A stretch of DNA of 64,000 bases from Siphonodentalium dalli (lineage: Eukaryota > Mollusca > Scaphopoda > Gadilida > Siphonodentaliidae): assembly GCA_032622095.1 (NCBI GenBank), contig CP136061.1:196028935-196092934 (forward strand), read 5' to 3'. The notes beneath the pieces were generated by a model. The model had not been told where the DNA came from. It did not search any database and was given only the letters and a program-made list of their open reading frames with translations. Positions 46,141 to 58,900 of this stretch are shown here, piece by piece. Each line of letters opens with the position of its first letter. Positions within the stretch are counted from its first letter, which is position 1. A program made the position numbers and the translations under genes.

Positions 46141-47097
46141 AAGCGGTCTAACAGCTTACCGAAATATTAGTCTTCCACTAGTCTTCAGTAAGTCTTCAAA
46201 TATGAAGATCATGTAGTCTTCAACTCCGAAGACTAAAATAGTCTTCACATGGAACCTAATAGAGAAAATTAAGCTTCGAAGCTCTATTTTAAGTCTTCGA
46301 AGACTACTTAGTCTTCGCTTAGTCTTCGAATGGGGCGAAATATTTAAATGAGCTAAGTCTTCGAAGACTTATTTTAGTCTTCGAAGACTTATTTTGAAGA
46401 CTTGGTTTAGTCTTCGAAGACTTATTTTGAAGACTTATTTTAGCTTTTGAAGACTTACTTTGAAGACCTAATTTAGTCTTCGAAGACTTGTTTTGAAGAC
46501 TTATTTTCAATTCAATTCCTTAGTTGGCAACATGCTTTATATGTATTCATATAGAGACATGTATGGCTTACTCAGCCGCCAATTACCTCTAGCACAATGC
46601 AGATTAATCCCTGGTTTCTCAGTTTGTTAATTAGCCGTCAACAGAGAAATAAAGCCACAAACTGAAAACATTGTGCTTAAATTATCGATGATTAAGTTAC
46701 TTAGTTTCAACTTATATAGTGTCTAAATAGCCCAAACCACTACACAATACTAATAACAATACTGGAACGAATGTTTATTCAAGACCATATGACATCTATT
46801 CTTCCATATTTATATCTTATTTGTTTCTGCCCGGTTCTGCTTCAGTATAATAAGAAATCTCAGCTAGAAATTAGGCTGAACCTTGCCAGTTGGTAAAGTT
46901 GAATGCTGAAACTCAAAGTTAGGATCTGGTAATTTTCAGTAAATGTAGGAAAAGATAGCTGTCTAAAATGATATACCAGCAGATATTGGTGTAATTTAAT
47001 TGTTTACATTTAAGAAACACAGTTAATACTTTCTGCCCCCCCCCCCCCCCCCCTGAAGAAACACAGTTACTCTGCCCCTTCCCCTGCACAAACCCTG

Positions 47098-49395
47098 AAT
47101 CTTTGAGGCCCGTTTTATACGTCGAGCCAGACACGGGTCGCGCCATGCTAATTATTGTGTGGAAATGACAAAGTCCAAGATAGCGCGATTGGAGCACGAC
47201 GTATAAAACCAACTGGCGCGTCAGAATTTCTCTAGCACGACCCGACGTGCTACACGTCTGGTACCGACGTGCTACACGTCTGGGGCTCGGTGCTGTTTTA
47301 TACGACGTGCTAAACACGGGTCGCGCTAAGATGATTCAGGGAAAACCATTCCCCATTTAGGACCCCTTTGGCGGAGAGCATGCACAATTTGAAGTTTTTG
47401 GCGTCATTACATTATCTCTTGAGTCATCCTAGCGCGACCCGTGTAGGGCCACAGACGTGCTAACTCTTGGCCATTGTAACTAGAATGCACTCAGAGAGAT
47501 GCCAACGTGCGCAAAAATGTAATAAAAAATAATAAAAAAAATAATTTCACTGTATTTTACTTAATTTATTTAATTTAATTTAATGTTAGCAAAAAAAGAC
47601 AATTACCATTTCTCATTTCATCACAGATAAAAGGCAAATTACTATATTAATCATTTAAGTAATTAAAACCAATTCCATGTTGCCGAAAGGATGAGACTTT
47701 AAAGGCACGTGAGGCCTTAGTTGTCGAAAATATTCATATTTGTTCCAATCACCGTAAACAGAAAAAGCAGTAAAACGCATACAGTTTCGTTCATATATAC
47801 CATGACCATCGCGTAAACAGCATGTTATCATAAAGACCTACTATATTTTACCTAAGCAAGAGCCTGATTGTGTTACAGAAGACAGCACAATGCTACTGGC
47901 ATATCACACACAAATGGCATAAACGCTCTTTATTAGTTCCATATCAGGAATTCACCCACAAAGAACGCTCTTTATGTTTACCATCATAATACAAACAAAC
48001 ATCAGAAAAGTAACTTTTTATGCTTTTGTTTACATAACAATGGTCAACCATATGATAATAACATACTGTTTATGCGATATTTCTTATTTGTATACCGACA
48101 AAGTCTGTCTACATTTTGATGTTCTTTCTGTTTGTGGCGGTTGGAAATATTTTCACAGGATACCCACCGCCAAGGCCAACCGTACCTTTAATATCGATTA
48201 CATTTTTTTCAGCGGCATATTTTGATTTTCATTTTCCGATAGTCAAAGTTGACCAAAGGAGCAATTATAAGAAATAATTAATACCATTTGTGTAAATATT
48301 GATAGCAGCCAATATGTAACAATAAATATCAATAATTAATCAATAATTAATCAATAACGATCATTTTATGTAATAATAAACTCTTCAAACAGTGTTTGTG
48401 TCAACAAATGCATTTTGTTTTGTGTTACGTCATTCGTCGTATTTGACCCGGAACTCGGCTGAAGGTTAGGCTATTCAGCCTATTGCGTCGAATTACGAAA
48501 TCGCGTTTTGAATGTCTCTCTTTTCCTGCACGATAAATAGAGGTCTTCGCACGAACAAAAAATGATAAAACTTCCCAATTATAAGTAAAAATACCCAAAT
48601 GAAGGAGTCTATGTAGGCCCCGAAGGAGTCTATAGACTCTTTGATGTAGAGTTCTGATGGAGAAAATGTAGGTCGATCTTTTTTTGTCATAACGTATTTT
48701 GACCTGGGAGAAAAAATCAAAATCGAGGCTCACTACGAGCATGCCAGTTTTAAATATAGAAACAGGGAATCCCGACAAATGGCGATATATCGGCGACAAA
48801 CAAATAATCGAAAACAACACATAAAATAAACATAGCAAAAACGCGGCACAGTAAAAATGTCAGAACGCCACGAGGTTTTACGTCGTTTTTGGTGACGTCA
48901 TGGAGTGAAACGGAGTAGAGTGACACCAAGCTACGAATCTGTCTGATCGCCATACTGTTGCGCGAGCGCACGTAAATATACATTGAAGGCAATTGTATGG
49001 TACTACGGGGACATGCATATATCGACTGACAAACGACGTTTCAAGAAAGTTGGGAATAAATATATATTGCAGAGATATATATTCGAAGGTTCAAGGGAAA
49101 TGAATGACAAGATCCCGATTTTGAAATCAACGAAAGCGTAAATTATGAGATTCATGCACTGAATATAGAGGGTCAGTTTATAGTGCATTATCAGAGGACC
49201 CTATAGCGGAAATGATTATAGCCGACGCCATTTTGTATCAGAAATGCTAAAATTGTTCGAAATATACAATTACAGCACGTGCCGACTGGCTCGATGTATA
49301 AATCAAACAAACGTAACACGAGCCAGAGACGCGCCAATGTCGAGCCAGGGGAAGATAGCGCGACCCGTGTTTGGCGCCTATAAAACGGGCCTAAT
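47098..49395. mobile_element. Inverted-repeat element D (GGCCCGTTTTATA ends), nested in C
   Basis: GAGGCCCGTTTTATACGTCG and CACGGGTCGCGCC at 47104-47145 match the complement of 49340-49392 (TTAGGCCCGTTTTATAGGCG, CACGGGTCGCGC). Further ACGTGCTA/GACGTGCTACACGTCT palindromes fill 47200-47330 and 47440-47460. The interior carries two AAAGAGCGT motifs (minus) and frames such as 48425-48838 (minus, 137 codons) that I cannot assign. A C run precedes it (about 47037-47053). Confidence 0.65.
47921..47973 (-). repeat. Two AAAGAGCGT motifs (minus)
   Basis: AACGCTCTTT at 47922-47931 and 47964-47973, 42 bases apart. They flank ATATCAGGAATTCACCCACA, which is shared in diverged form with 21830-21850. Confidence 0.75.
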
Positions 49396-50345
49396 ATTAG
49401 TGGAGAAAACATTCAAACATAGCTGTTACATTACATAGATTGTATAGATGCATGCATGGTCATCTAGTATTGCAACATTTCTGAAACAATATTCATAAAT
49501 TCAATATATCATAATAAGATCGAGGTACATGTAAGGACTGTAAATTATTAAAATTGGACTATAAATATATAGTTATAGGCCAATGTGTAATAATTTAATA
49601 TAATATAATTAAAATTTGAAAAATATTCAGTGTCCCAGCCTTTTTAAAGATTCTTGAACAATGGTTTTGTATAATCATATACAATAAATTTGAGTCTTTT
49701 GACCATCTTGTCTATATGTATCAAATTTGTCTATAGCTCTCAAGCAGACTTACTGTTAAATTTCATCATTTTACATATGCATGCACTTACCTCCAATAAT
49801 TTCTACAATAAATAGGACAGTGAATAGTAAAAATTACTTCTTTGAACCATTCCAGTATGAATTTTTATGAGAGCAGAGTATGTTAATAACACCTTTTGCA
49901 GTGAAGTCTGTCAATAACTGTTAGTTTCAAATGACATCACAAATGACATCATATATGCCATAGAAACAAGTCTTCTTCATTAAGCTTCAAACTCTATATA
50001 GCCAAAATTAATCTTGGAAGACTAAGCTAATAGTCTTCCAAAATTAAGCTTCTTCTCACCTAGTCTTAAATAATTAAGCTTCGACTCAATTAGGTCTTCC
50101 AAAAATTAGTCTTCATCTCACCTAGTCTTCCAGAATTAAGCTTCGGCTCAATTAGTCTTCCAAACTTAATCTTCCATTTGCTCTTAGTCTTTCAAAATTA
50201 ATCTTCTTCTCGTTATGTCTTCTAAAATTAATCTTCAATTGCAAATCAGGAAGACAATTTAGTCTTCATTGTCCATTTGAAGACTATTCAGTATACATGA
50301 AGACTTAGGGAAGATTAGTGGAAGACTAAATAAGTCTTCCTGTTG

Positions 50346-50690
50346 GGTAAGGGAGGGGTAACTTTTTACGAGGAAGATAATGGTGCGGTTAAAATTTTAT
50401 AAAATTACGCTGTTGGTGTCAGGGGCAGAAAAGGGGTGGGAAATTATGAAATAGTTTTTTTCGCCGATTTTTACCAAACTTATACATAATCACGTCCATG
50501 ATATGGCACCGTTTGAGTCAGTGTGCACTGGGGAGGGGGGCACCAACAATTGATTTAAAAAAAATATTTTTAGCGCAGATTTCCACCAAATTGATATATT
50601 ATTCTTCTCCATGAAAGGAGGAATATAATCGTGTGATTTATAGATGCCAAATTGTCTGTCTGTTTGGGTGAGAGATGGGTGGGGGTTGTA
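50346..50690. repeat. Degenerate ~140-bp array, right part
   Basis: Continuation of the array at 45220-46140 (CGATTTTTACCAAACTTATA; TCCATGAAAGGAGGAATATA, ATCGTGTGATTTA). From 50700 to 51180 nothing is recognised. Confidence 0.6.
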
Positions 50691-51177
50691 AATAAATAGA
50701 TATTCTTTAGATATTCTTAATTAGTGGGACGGATTAATCGCAATAAACAGAATGACAATCGTTCCGATCCGACAAGGTGAGCCACTACTTATATTCCTTG
50801 TGTAAGAATCATGTTTTGTGATGCTATTTGGATATACAATTTACACTTTGAGCAAGAGTATCCTCTATTCCCACCAAATATTTAGAGTATGCAAAGGGTT
50901 TCACTTCACTTTAACCTGGGCAATGCCGGGTAACCCTGCTAGTGTTATATAAAGACAATTACATGTAACTTGTAAGCCAATATAGCTCAGTCAGAACATA
51001 CATGTAACACACATATCGCAGCACATGACCTGGATAAATGACCATTGTAAATATTAAGGGAGTGGTGAAGTGATCAGTTTTGAATTGGATGCTTGGTCTC
51101 TAATTAAAAATAGACTTAGAATAAAACACCGGGGATGAGTTTGTTGCATATGGGAAGCCCTTAATTTTCACATTTAT

Positions 51178-51325
51178 AAGCGCAAATAATTGCACTTAAG
51201 CGTGAATCATTTGCACTTAAGTAAATCATTTGCAGTTATGCACAAATATGTGTCTATCAATTTATCTGTGCTTAAGCATAAATCATTTGTTCTTAAGCAT
51301 GAATCATTTAGACTTAAGCACAAAT
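51178..51325. repeat. Minisatellite with CTTAAG core
   Basis: About seven ~21-base units of the type CACTTAAGCATAAATCATTTG. CTTAAG makes each unit partly self-complementary. Confidence 0.7.
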
Positions 51326-51509
51326 ATCTAACATTTCCTTTCTTCCCTCCAATTGTGAATGACTGAGTCCATCACATAGTATATTAGTAACGCCCTATAC
51401 AGCTCGACAATTGAAGAAAAAACATTTTATCCATATGCATATCAGCATCCCTGTCCAAAGAATTGGTACCTCATTACCGGAGCTCTAGTATCATTTTTTT
51501 TTATTTATC

Positions 51510-51838
51510 TTAACCCTTTACTCAACAAACCGGCCAAAATCGGCCAAATAAAGCTTCAACAGCCTAAAATATCTTGGGTCTGTCTCAATAAAACCATACA
51601 AATATGGATATCATTGGAACCGGCTCATTGACCACATTGTGATGGTTACAGTTATGCCCTGTGCCAATGCATTCTCTTATATATGCGAGTCGACCATAGG
51701 TCGCCTCGCATATATAAGAGAATGCATTGGCCTAAAAAAAATCTTTTTTTAACACTTTTTACCATTTTTTCTTACATTCTTTAACAATTTTTAATGTGTT
51801 AAGCCAATGCATTATCTTATATATGCGAGTCGACCATA
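51510..51838. mobile_element. piggyBac-like MITE type b, truncated copy
   Basis: It begins TTAACCCTTTACTCAACAAA and is nearly identical to 56027-56359, including AACCGGCCAAAATCGGCC and an internal near-perfect hairpin (51664-51730, stem CCAATGCATTCTCTTATATA). The right terminal repeat is missing. Confidence 0.75.
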
Positions 51839-51849
51839 AATGTGAAGTA

Positions 51850-52100
51850 CTATACAACTGCTATGGGAGAATCAGATTGAAGTTCACCTCAATTATGCAT
51901 TTTATCTTCTGCAAATTAGGGGATATAGAAACTTCCCAGAAGGCAAAAAATAACTAAAAACAATGTTAATATGATACCATAGATACACCCCAAAAGATGA
52001 GACCCAAGCAGATTGTGGTTCCCAGAGGGTGAATTTGGTGATACTAGCCTGCTGTGCAGGTTAGCTGCACTACATTCACTCTCTGGGGACCTCATTCTGC
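51850..52100. mobile_element. Composite repeat ending in hairpin MITE family 2
   Basis: AGATTGAAGTTC, then GGGGATATAGAAACT, then a hairpin (52009-52100) ending GGGGACCTCATTCTGC. The same order recurs at 54120-54388 and 63560-63837. Confidence 0.7.
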
Positions 52101-52257
52101 AAATGACAGACAACCTATTTGCAGGTATGAGTTCAATTAAGTATATGTTGCACATGTCTTTACTAAACTGGTAAATATATGTACATGTATATGATATAAT
52201 GTTGTGTATTAATGTTTGTGTTCTACTTCCGGACATTGAACAATGGTAAGGCACATA

Positions 52258-52472
52258 CAGTAATGCCCTAATTAATCGACTCCTTAACAACAGCAGAATT
52301 ATGGGTAACTTTTCAGGATTTAGTCGGAAATATGATTTTTGTTGCCATTCATCAGAAAGCTCTCGGGAAGAGCTTTCCGATGAATGGCAACAAGCCATAT
52401 TTCCGACTAAATCCTGAAAAGTTACCCATAATTCTGCTGTGGTTAAAGGGTCGATTACTTAGGGCATTACTC
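52258..52472. mobile_element. Hairpin MITE family 1, full copy
   Basis: Near-perfect ~100-bp arms, CAGTAATGCCCTAATTAATC and complement, joined at GAAAGCTCTCGGGAAGAGCTTTC. Flanked by TA. Confidence 0.85.
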
Positions 52473-52959
52473 TACATACATGTATATTCAAGTAAAGTAC
52501 TTAAGTACACATAATGCATAATTTCCTGGGCGATACAACCATATATTGAATGTATATGTAGGACCAGACTTAGCGTTATTATTGTGTGTCATTGTTTTTT
52601 ATACCCCCACTCTCGAAGAGAATGGAGGGTATACTGGATTGACCTTGTCCGTCTGTCATTCCGTCCATCCATCCATCTGGACATCTATCCCTGATTTTCC
52701 ATCCGTCCATCCGGGCAGATATCTCTACTATGAGGCATTCAATCGTTTTGTTCTGGATTTTACATTTTAGAGATATTCATCTTTGTTCATCTGGAAATGT
52801 TGGTTTTTTGTCCATCCGAGCAGTTATCTCCACGAGACTCCACCACTGTTTGACTAATCTCAATGAAATTTTGTATGGATGTTTACTACTGTGAGGGCAT
52901 TCAATGGAGTGTTCAATTTTTTTCCGGATTTTCCGTTCTAGTTTTTTTTTGTATTTCAG

Positions 52960-55900
52960 GATGAACCTTGCAACACTATTTGCAGTGATTGTGACAATTT
53001 GTGTTGTTGTTGGAATTATATGGTGCTGTTATAAAATGATGGTTAGGAGACAGTTGAACACAGGACAAGTGCTTTCTCCTGCGGCTAATAATACAGTGCC
53101 TCCACAACCAGGTAAAAGATTAACGCATTTAACCTGTTCTTTACTGAATGAATTCTCCCAACAGCTACAGTAATGCCCTAAATAATTGACTCCTTAACCA
53201 CAGCAGAATTATGGGTAACTTTTCAGGATTTAGTCGGAAATATGGCTTGTTGCCATTCATCAGAAAGCTAAAAATAATGTACTTCACTGTAGGTGAAGAT
53301 CCCAACTCGAAATTTCATGATTTAAGTGAATTTTTGAGCGATTTTGATTCGAGTCGCATACAATTATGGCATTTTTCCTGGGTAATTAATTTGATGGTTA
53401 TTGCGATATCGGAACACAAGAGTCGGAGAAAAGCATTTACTTTTGAGTTGGGATATTCACCTGCTCATTCTGCATGGCCTCATCTGATATAGCCTATAGC
53501 ACTATCAAACAATGGGCCACCACATGCAATAAAAGAGCAAGAGCATTAACACTAATGAATCCATTGTCTGCCATAAGGCTGAATGGTAGATGGTGGGTTG
53601 TGGTATATTGTCAAGTAACAATGGTGGGATTTAAAGAAGTCTAGACACAGTATTTTGAGGTATGAACATGCCTTTCATAGCTCTATGGCGAGTAGAACGA
53701 CATATATGTCGTCTATCTGTTGAGGAGTAGAACGACATATATGTCGTTTCAGGAAGTGTTATTTTACGTAGACATACATGTAACTTCAACAAATCATCTG
53801 ATTTATAAATGATTTCTATAGGAGTTATTTTGATTAATATAATGTTCCAAATGTATAAGGGCAATCGATTATGATAACACACATTAACAAAAAATGCACA
53901 TAAATTAAAACAAATTATTGGACCTTTTTGACCGAACTTGTTAATAATTATTGCTATGACGTTGACGTTAAATTTACTCATGACGTCATGTATATGACGT
54001 TACAGATACTCTCCAAAGTCTAGGTGTGTGATTAAATTTGAAGCTGCTTCGGCACAAAAATCAGAATTGGCCAAAAAATTTGCCGCAATATTTTTTGGTA
54101 CAGCGTGAACATTGTATGGGAGACACAGATTTAGGTTCCCAGATGGCGAAGATCGTGATGTGCACATCGCATATTCATTGTGTCATCTGCCAGTTTGGGG
54201 GTATAGAGAAACTGAACTAAAAAAGAAAAAGAAACTAAAAACATGTTTATTTGATAATAAAGATACTTTCAAGAGAAGATGGGGCCTAAGCAGAATGAGA
54301 TTCCCAGAGGGTGAATTTAGTACTTAGTGATGCTAACTCGCTGTATGGGGTAGTATCACTAATTTCACCTCTGGTGACCTCATTCTGCAAATGTCCAGCA
54401 CCATATTTTGGGGCCTGTATGAAACAGTTGATACAGATTTCAGATGCATCTGGAGACTTCTCAAAGGGATAGCAGTTATCGCCTCAAAAATATATACAGT
54501 AATGCCCTCACTGAGAGCTTTCCGATGAATGGCAACAAGCCATATTTCCCACTAAATCCTGAAAAATTACCCATAATTCTTCTGTGGTTAAGGAGTCGAT
54601 TATTTAGGGCATTACTGTAGACCGAACCGCACAGGTGTGTGAAGGAGGCGAACGTTATCAAACAAGTTTTGTTGTGGTGCAGTATTAACCCTTTCATGAC
54701 TGGAGCTTCCTGAAATTTTGCGAACACCCTGTGCCAATGCATTCTCTTATATATGCGAGTCTCACATAGGGAGCCTCGCATATATAAGAGAAACATTGGT
54801 CTTACAATATTTATCTTGACCTTGTAAGCCAGTGCGATCTCTTATACATGTATATGCAAGACTCCCTATGGGAGACTCACATATATAAGAGAATGCACTG
54901 GCACAGGATCATTAATGCTGGACAAGTGCAAATCTGGTCATGAAAGGATTAATGTTACAATGAGAGCCATCAGGCTTGAGTTGTAACTTGGGGCATAACA
55001 AACAAGTGTGATATAGTTCACCTTCACATGGCTATGGGATCCTGTGTTGTAGTGTTTGCTGCACACTAGTCACACACAGTCAACCTTTTTTAGTATCAAA
55101 TAATATTTTCCGAGTCTGTTTGGTTTCCATGTTAGTTAGCTAGTTGGTTGAATTAGTGTTGTAGTACCAGTTGGGTTTTCGTGTACCTGTATGACATAAT
55201 TTACGTCTAAGAACTATTGGGATCGCTCTAGTGCATTTCGGTGAAAAGCTGAAGTAACCTTATCAAAGATAGATAGCAATAGGTGTGTAATAAAAACTGG
55301 TCCCAGCTACAATAATGCCCTAAATAATTGACTCCTTAACCACAGCAGAATTTTGGGTAACTTTTCAGGATTTATTCGGAAATATGGCTTGTTGCGATGA
55401 ATGGCAACAAGCCATATTTCCGACTAAATCCTGAAAAATTACCCATAATTCTGCTGTGGTTAAGGAGTCGATTATTTAGGGCAGATCTACATGTATTCTG
55501 TGCCATGTTTAACACTTTCTATGCTAAATATTCATTTACTTAGTAAATGTTGTTTGTTGAACTTATTATGTGAACATTTCCCACCAATGAATATGAATAC
55601 TTCTGCACTTGTATTATCTTTTTGTCATCTACTTTTATTACCTGAACTTCTCCAAATAATTAACAGACCATTCCTTTGTATACACTTTTAACTGAATGGG
55701 AGAATCCATTCAGTATAGATAGGGTTAATATGGATATAGTATAAATGTATAATGTGCAGAAAATTGAAAGTAGTTAACCCTTTCATGACTGGAGCTGTGC
55801 TCCGCTGGTGCAGCATTAAAGATCAACATCCAGTGCATTCTCCTATAGAGAGCCTCACATACACATGTATATATAAGAGAATGCATTGGGTTACAAGGTC

Positions 55901-58900
55901 AATGTAAATATTGTTAGGCCAATGTAATCTCTTTATACTGTATATATGCGAGGCTCCCTATGGGAGACTTGCGTAAATAAGAGAATGCATTGGCACAAAA
56001 TTTCGGAAGCTCCAGTCATAGAAGGGTTAACCCTTTACCCAACAAACCGGCCAAAACCGGCCAAATAAAGCTTCAACAGCCTAAAATATCTTCGGTCTGT
56101 CTCAATAGAACCATACAAATATGGATATCATTGGAACCGGCTCCTTGACCACATTGTGATAGTTACAGTTATGCCCTGTGCCAATGCATTCTCTTATATA
56201 TGCGAGTCGACCATAGGTCGCCTCGCATATATAAGAGAATGCATTGGCCTAAAAAAAATCTTTTTTTAACACTTTTTACCATTTTTTCTTACATTCTTTA
56301 ACAATTTTATAATTTTTAATGTGTTAAGCCAATGCATTCTCTTATATATGCGAGGCGACCTATGGTCGACTCGCATATATAAGAGAATGCATTGGCACAG
56401 GGCCCTTCTGTTGGGTAAAGGGTTAATACACTTTTATACGCTCATTTTAGAAAATGGGATGTATTATGTTATTGGTCTGTCTGTCAGCTCGTTCGCTGTT
56501 GGTTTCCAGAATATAACTTTAGATGGTCTCAACTGAATGGAATGAAATTTGGTATGTGGGTTTACTACCGGTAGCACAAAATACAGGTCAAGTTTTAATT
56601 TGGGTTCTGTCTGCCAATTTTCACTAGATTTATGGCATTTATTTTGGAATTTGCTCTCAATTTTTGTTTCCGGATGACAACTTTATTAAGTCTCAACTGA
56701 ATGGAAGGAAATTGGTATGTGCATTTACTTGCTCAAAATGCAGGTCAAGTTTGAATTTGGGTTCATCCCGCCAATTTTCACCAAAGTTATGGCCCTTTGA
56801 GTGCATAACCACTTGCCCCAGTGATGCTCTTGTTACCACATCAATGCCGTTCCAGGGCATACATGTATGGAGCCCTTCATTCCTAGGTATAGTCTGAAAG
56901 ATTGTGACTCCATTTACGGCACTGTAGATATAGCACTGCACTTAAATCTATGGCGTCACGGCATGAAAGCATTCCCCGTAAGTTTGTAATCATTCAACTA
57001 ATATAACTGAGAATTCCAGCCGTGCTGATCATATACAGTAATGCTCTAATTAATCGACCCATATTTCAGACTAAATCCTGAAAAGTTACCCATAATTATG
57101 CTGTGGTTAAGAGGTCGATTAATTAGAGCATTACTGTATACAATTTCAGAAAAGACAATTTTAAACAAATACTCATCAGTTTGGGACAAATTTTTGGTAA
57201 TGATTCCTCCAATGACAGGGCTTAAAATTTGTAAGAGAATCAGAATCGATTCTCGCAAATGATTCTTGCTAAGTGAAACATCAGAATCAACTATGATTCT
57301 CACATATATACATTTATCTCTTCTTTGTTATAATATGACCATACGCTAGCGTAATTAACGAACCACAGCTAAAACACACGCATATTAAGCTAGGATATAT
57401 CTCTGTCTTTTTAATCCTATAACATAACATCATAGATGCTTATTCCCATCAAATAAGATTAACTTAGGCCTTATATCATGGTGTGATGATATATTACGCT
57501 CCAGACATGCACAAGGGTTCATCGACAGAGTGGGTCCTGTAGAAATTTCGTGTATAAATTGGGTCATTCATATCATACATCAAGGCATGTGAGAAATCAG
57601 AGATTCACAATGCAAACAGACTACGAGCTCACCGACTCAGACTTAAAACCTAACTAAAAAACTTTTAAAAGCCGTTAATTTTGAACACATTATTACAGAA
57701 TATAAACTACCAACATCAAACTGAATGTTTTCAAAGTCAGTACTGTTGGTTGTTGTCTAGAGGGGAGTATTTTACTGAGATTAAAGGTACTCAATCCGAT
57801 TAAGCACCCCTAAATTACTATTTCTTCGGCTTCAGGGGTAAAAAATATTTGATTCGAGTTGAGGAACCCACCCATCAAAGCTCAGAGTGATCAGATATTG
57901 ATTTTTGAAGTTTGTTATTTCTCGAGATGTGTACTAATAATTGCCCCAGAAACACTTATTCAAACGGACAAAGATGGATAACTCTAAAATCAAGTGGTAA
58001 TAATAACGCAATTTTGACCGAGACCATCCATTTGACGGCGTGTTTCTGGGCCACAAACAATAGAAATTGATCACTCAGAGCGTTGATGGGTAGGTTCCTC
58101 GACTCGAATCAAATATTTTTTACCCCCGAAGCCAAAGAAATAGTAATTTATGAGGTTCTGATCGGATTGAGTACCTTTAACACGGCATTATAATATTGAC
58201 GCTGTGTGCGCAATTCGATTGAGATGTGTACTATACAAAAAAACTTGTCGATTTCATAAAATGCCATATCATGTCGATTTCAACGAAACATGACGAACAA
58301 CGTCATCATGTACTAGTAGCTTTCACCATCGACCGAATTTGTGATAACCTGAATGTATCTTCTACTTTGTTCATAAGTATGTGTTTCTTGTCGATTCATG
58401 AAAATAGAAGGATATCTGAGGATTATCTGACTCATGTATGTACTATGTAATATTAGGATAATTTAAACGCGATATAATAACGTTTGCTTGCATCACGAAT
58501 TTCGATTTCGATTCCAGTATTGTCCCCAGCCCAGCCAGAGTGATTGAGATTTTCCATTGCATGCGACATTTATATTTTAGGCAACTCCAATGCAAATATT
58601 TGACAGTCCATAATATGTTAAAATTATGTTCTCAATAAAATGTAAACCGCAATTACGAATGAACTTCACTGTGCATAATTCCAATAGTAACTCCCCTCAT
58701 TAGCTCAACTTTACTATGTAAAGTTTGAGCTATTGCCATGGCTTGGTATCCGTCGTCCGTGTGTGAGGGTGTGTGTGTGTGAGAGGGTGTTGGTGTGTGT
58801 GTGTGCGTGATTCGTCAACAATTTCCTATAGCACGGGCTACAGGTCGTACCTTTGGTCAGATCATTATGAAATTTGTCATGGATGTTGATATTGACATGT

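Larger units (their letters stand above)
46166..50345. mobile_element. Foldback-like element C with GTCTTC arms, ~4.2 kb
   Basis: The left arm (46166-46510) consists of AGTCTTCGAAGACTTATTTT-type units. The right arm (49968-50345) holds TAGTCTTCCAAAATTAAGCTTC-type units and then the complement of the outermost left sequence (TAGTCTTCCACTA on the left; TAGTGGAAGACTA on the right; CTTACC/GGTAAG at the tips). Because it splits a ~140-bp array whose units are found on both sides, it reads as a single insertion. The interior holds another inverted-repeat element and no supported gene. Confidence 0.75.

Noticed and set aside
48425-48838. 137-codon minus-strand frame inside element D as its transposase
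   Set aside because: No DDE-type or DNA-binding motif, and no family resemblance.
53691-53752. Duplicated ACGACATATATGTCGT palindrome as a paired operator
   Set aside because: Two copies in a short local duplication in intronic DNA, with no adjacent promoter.
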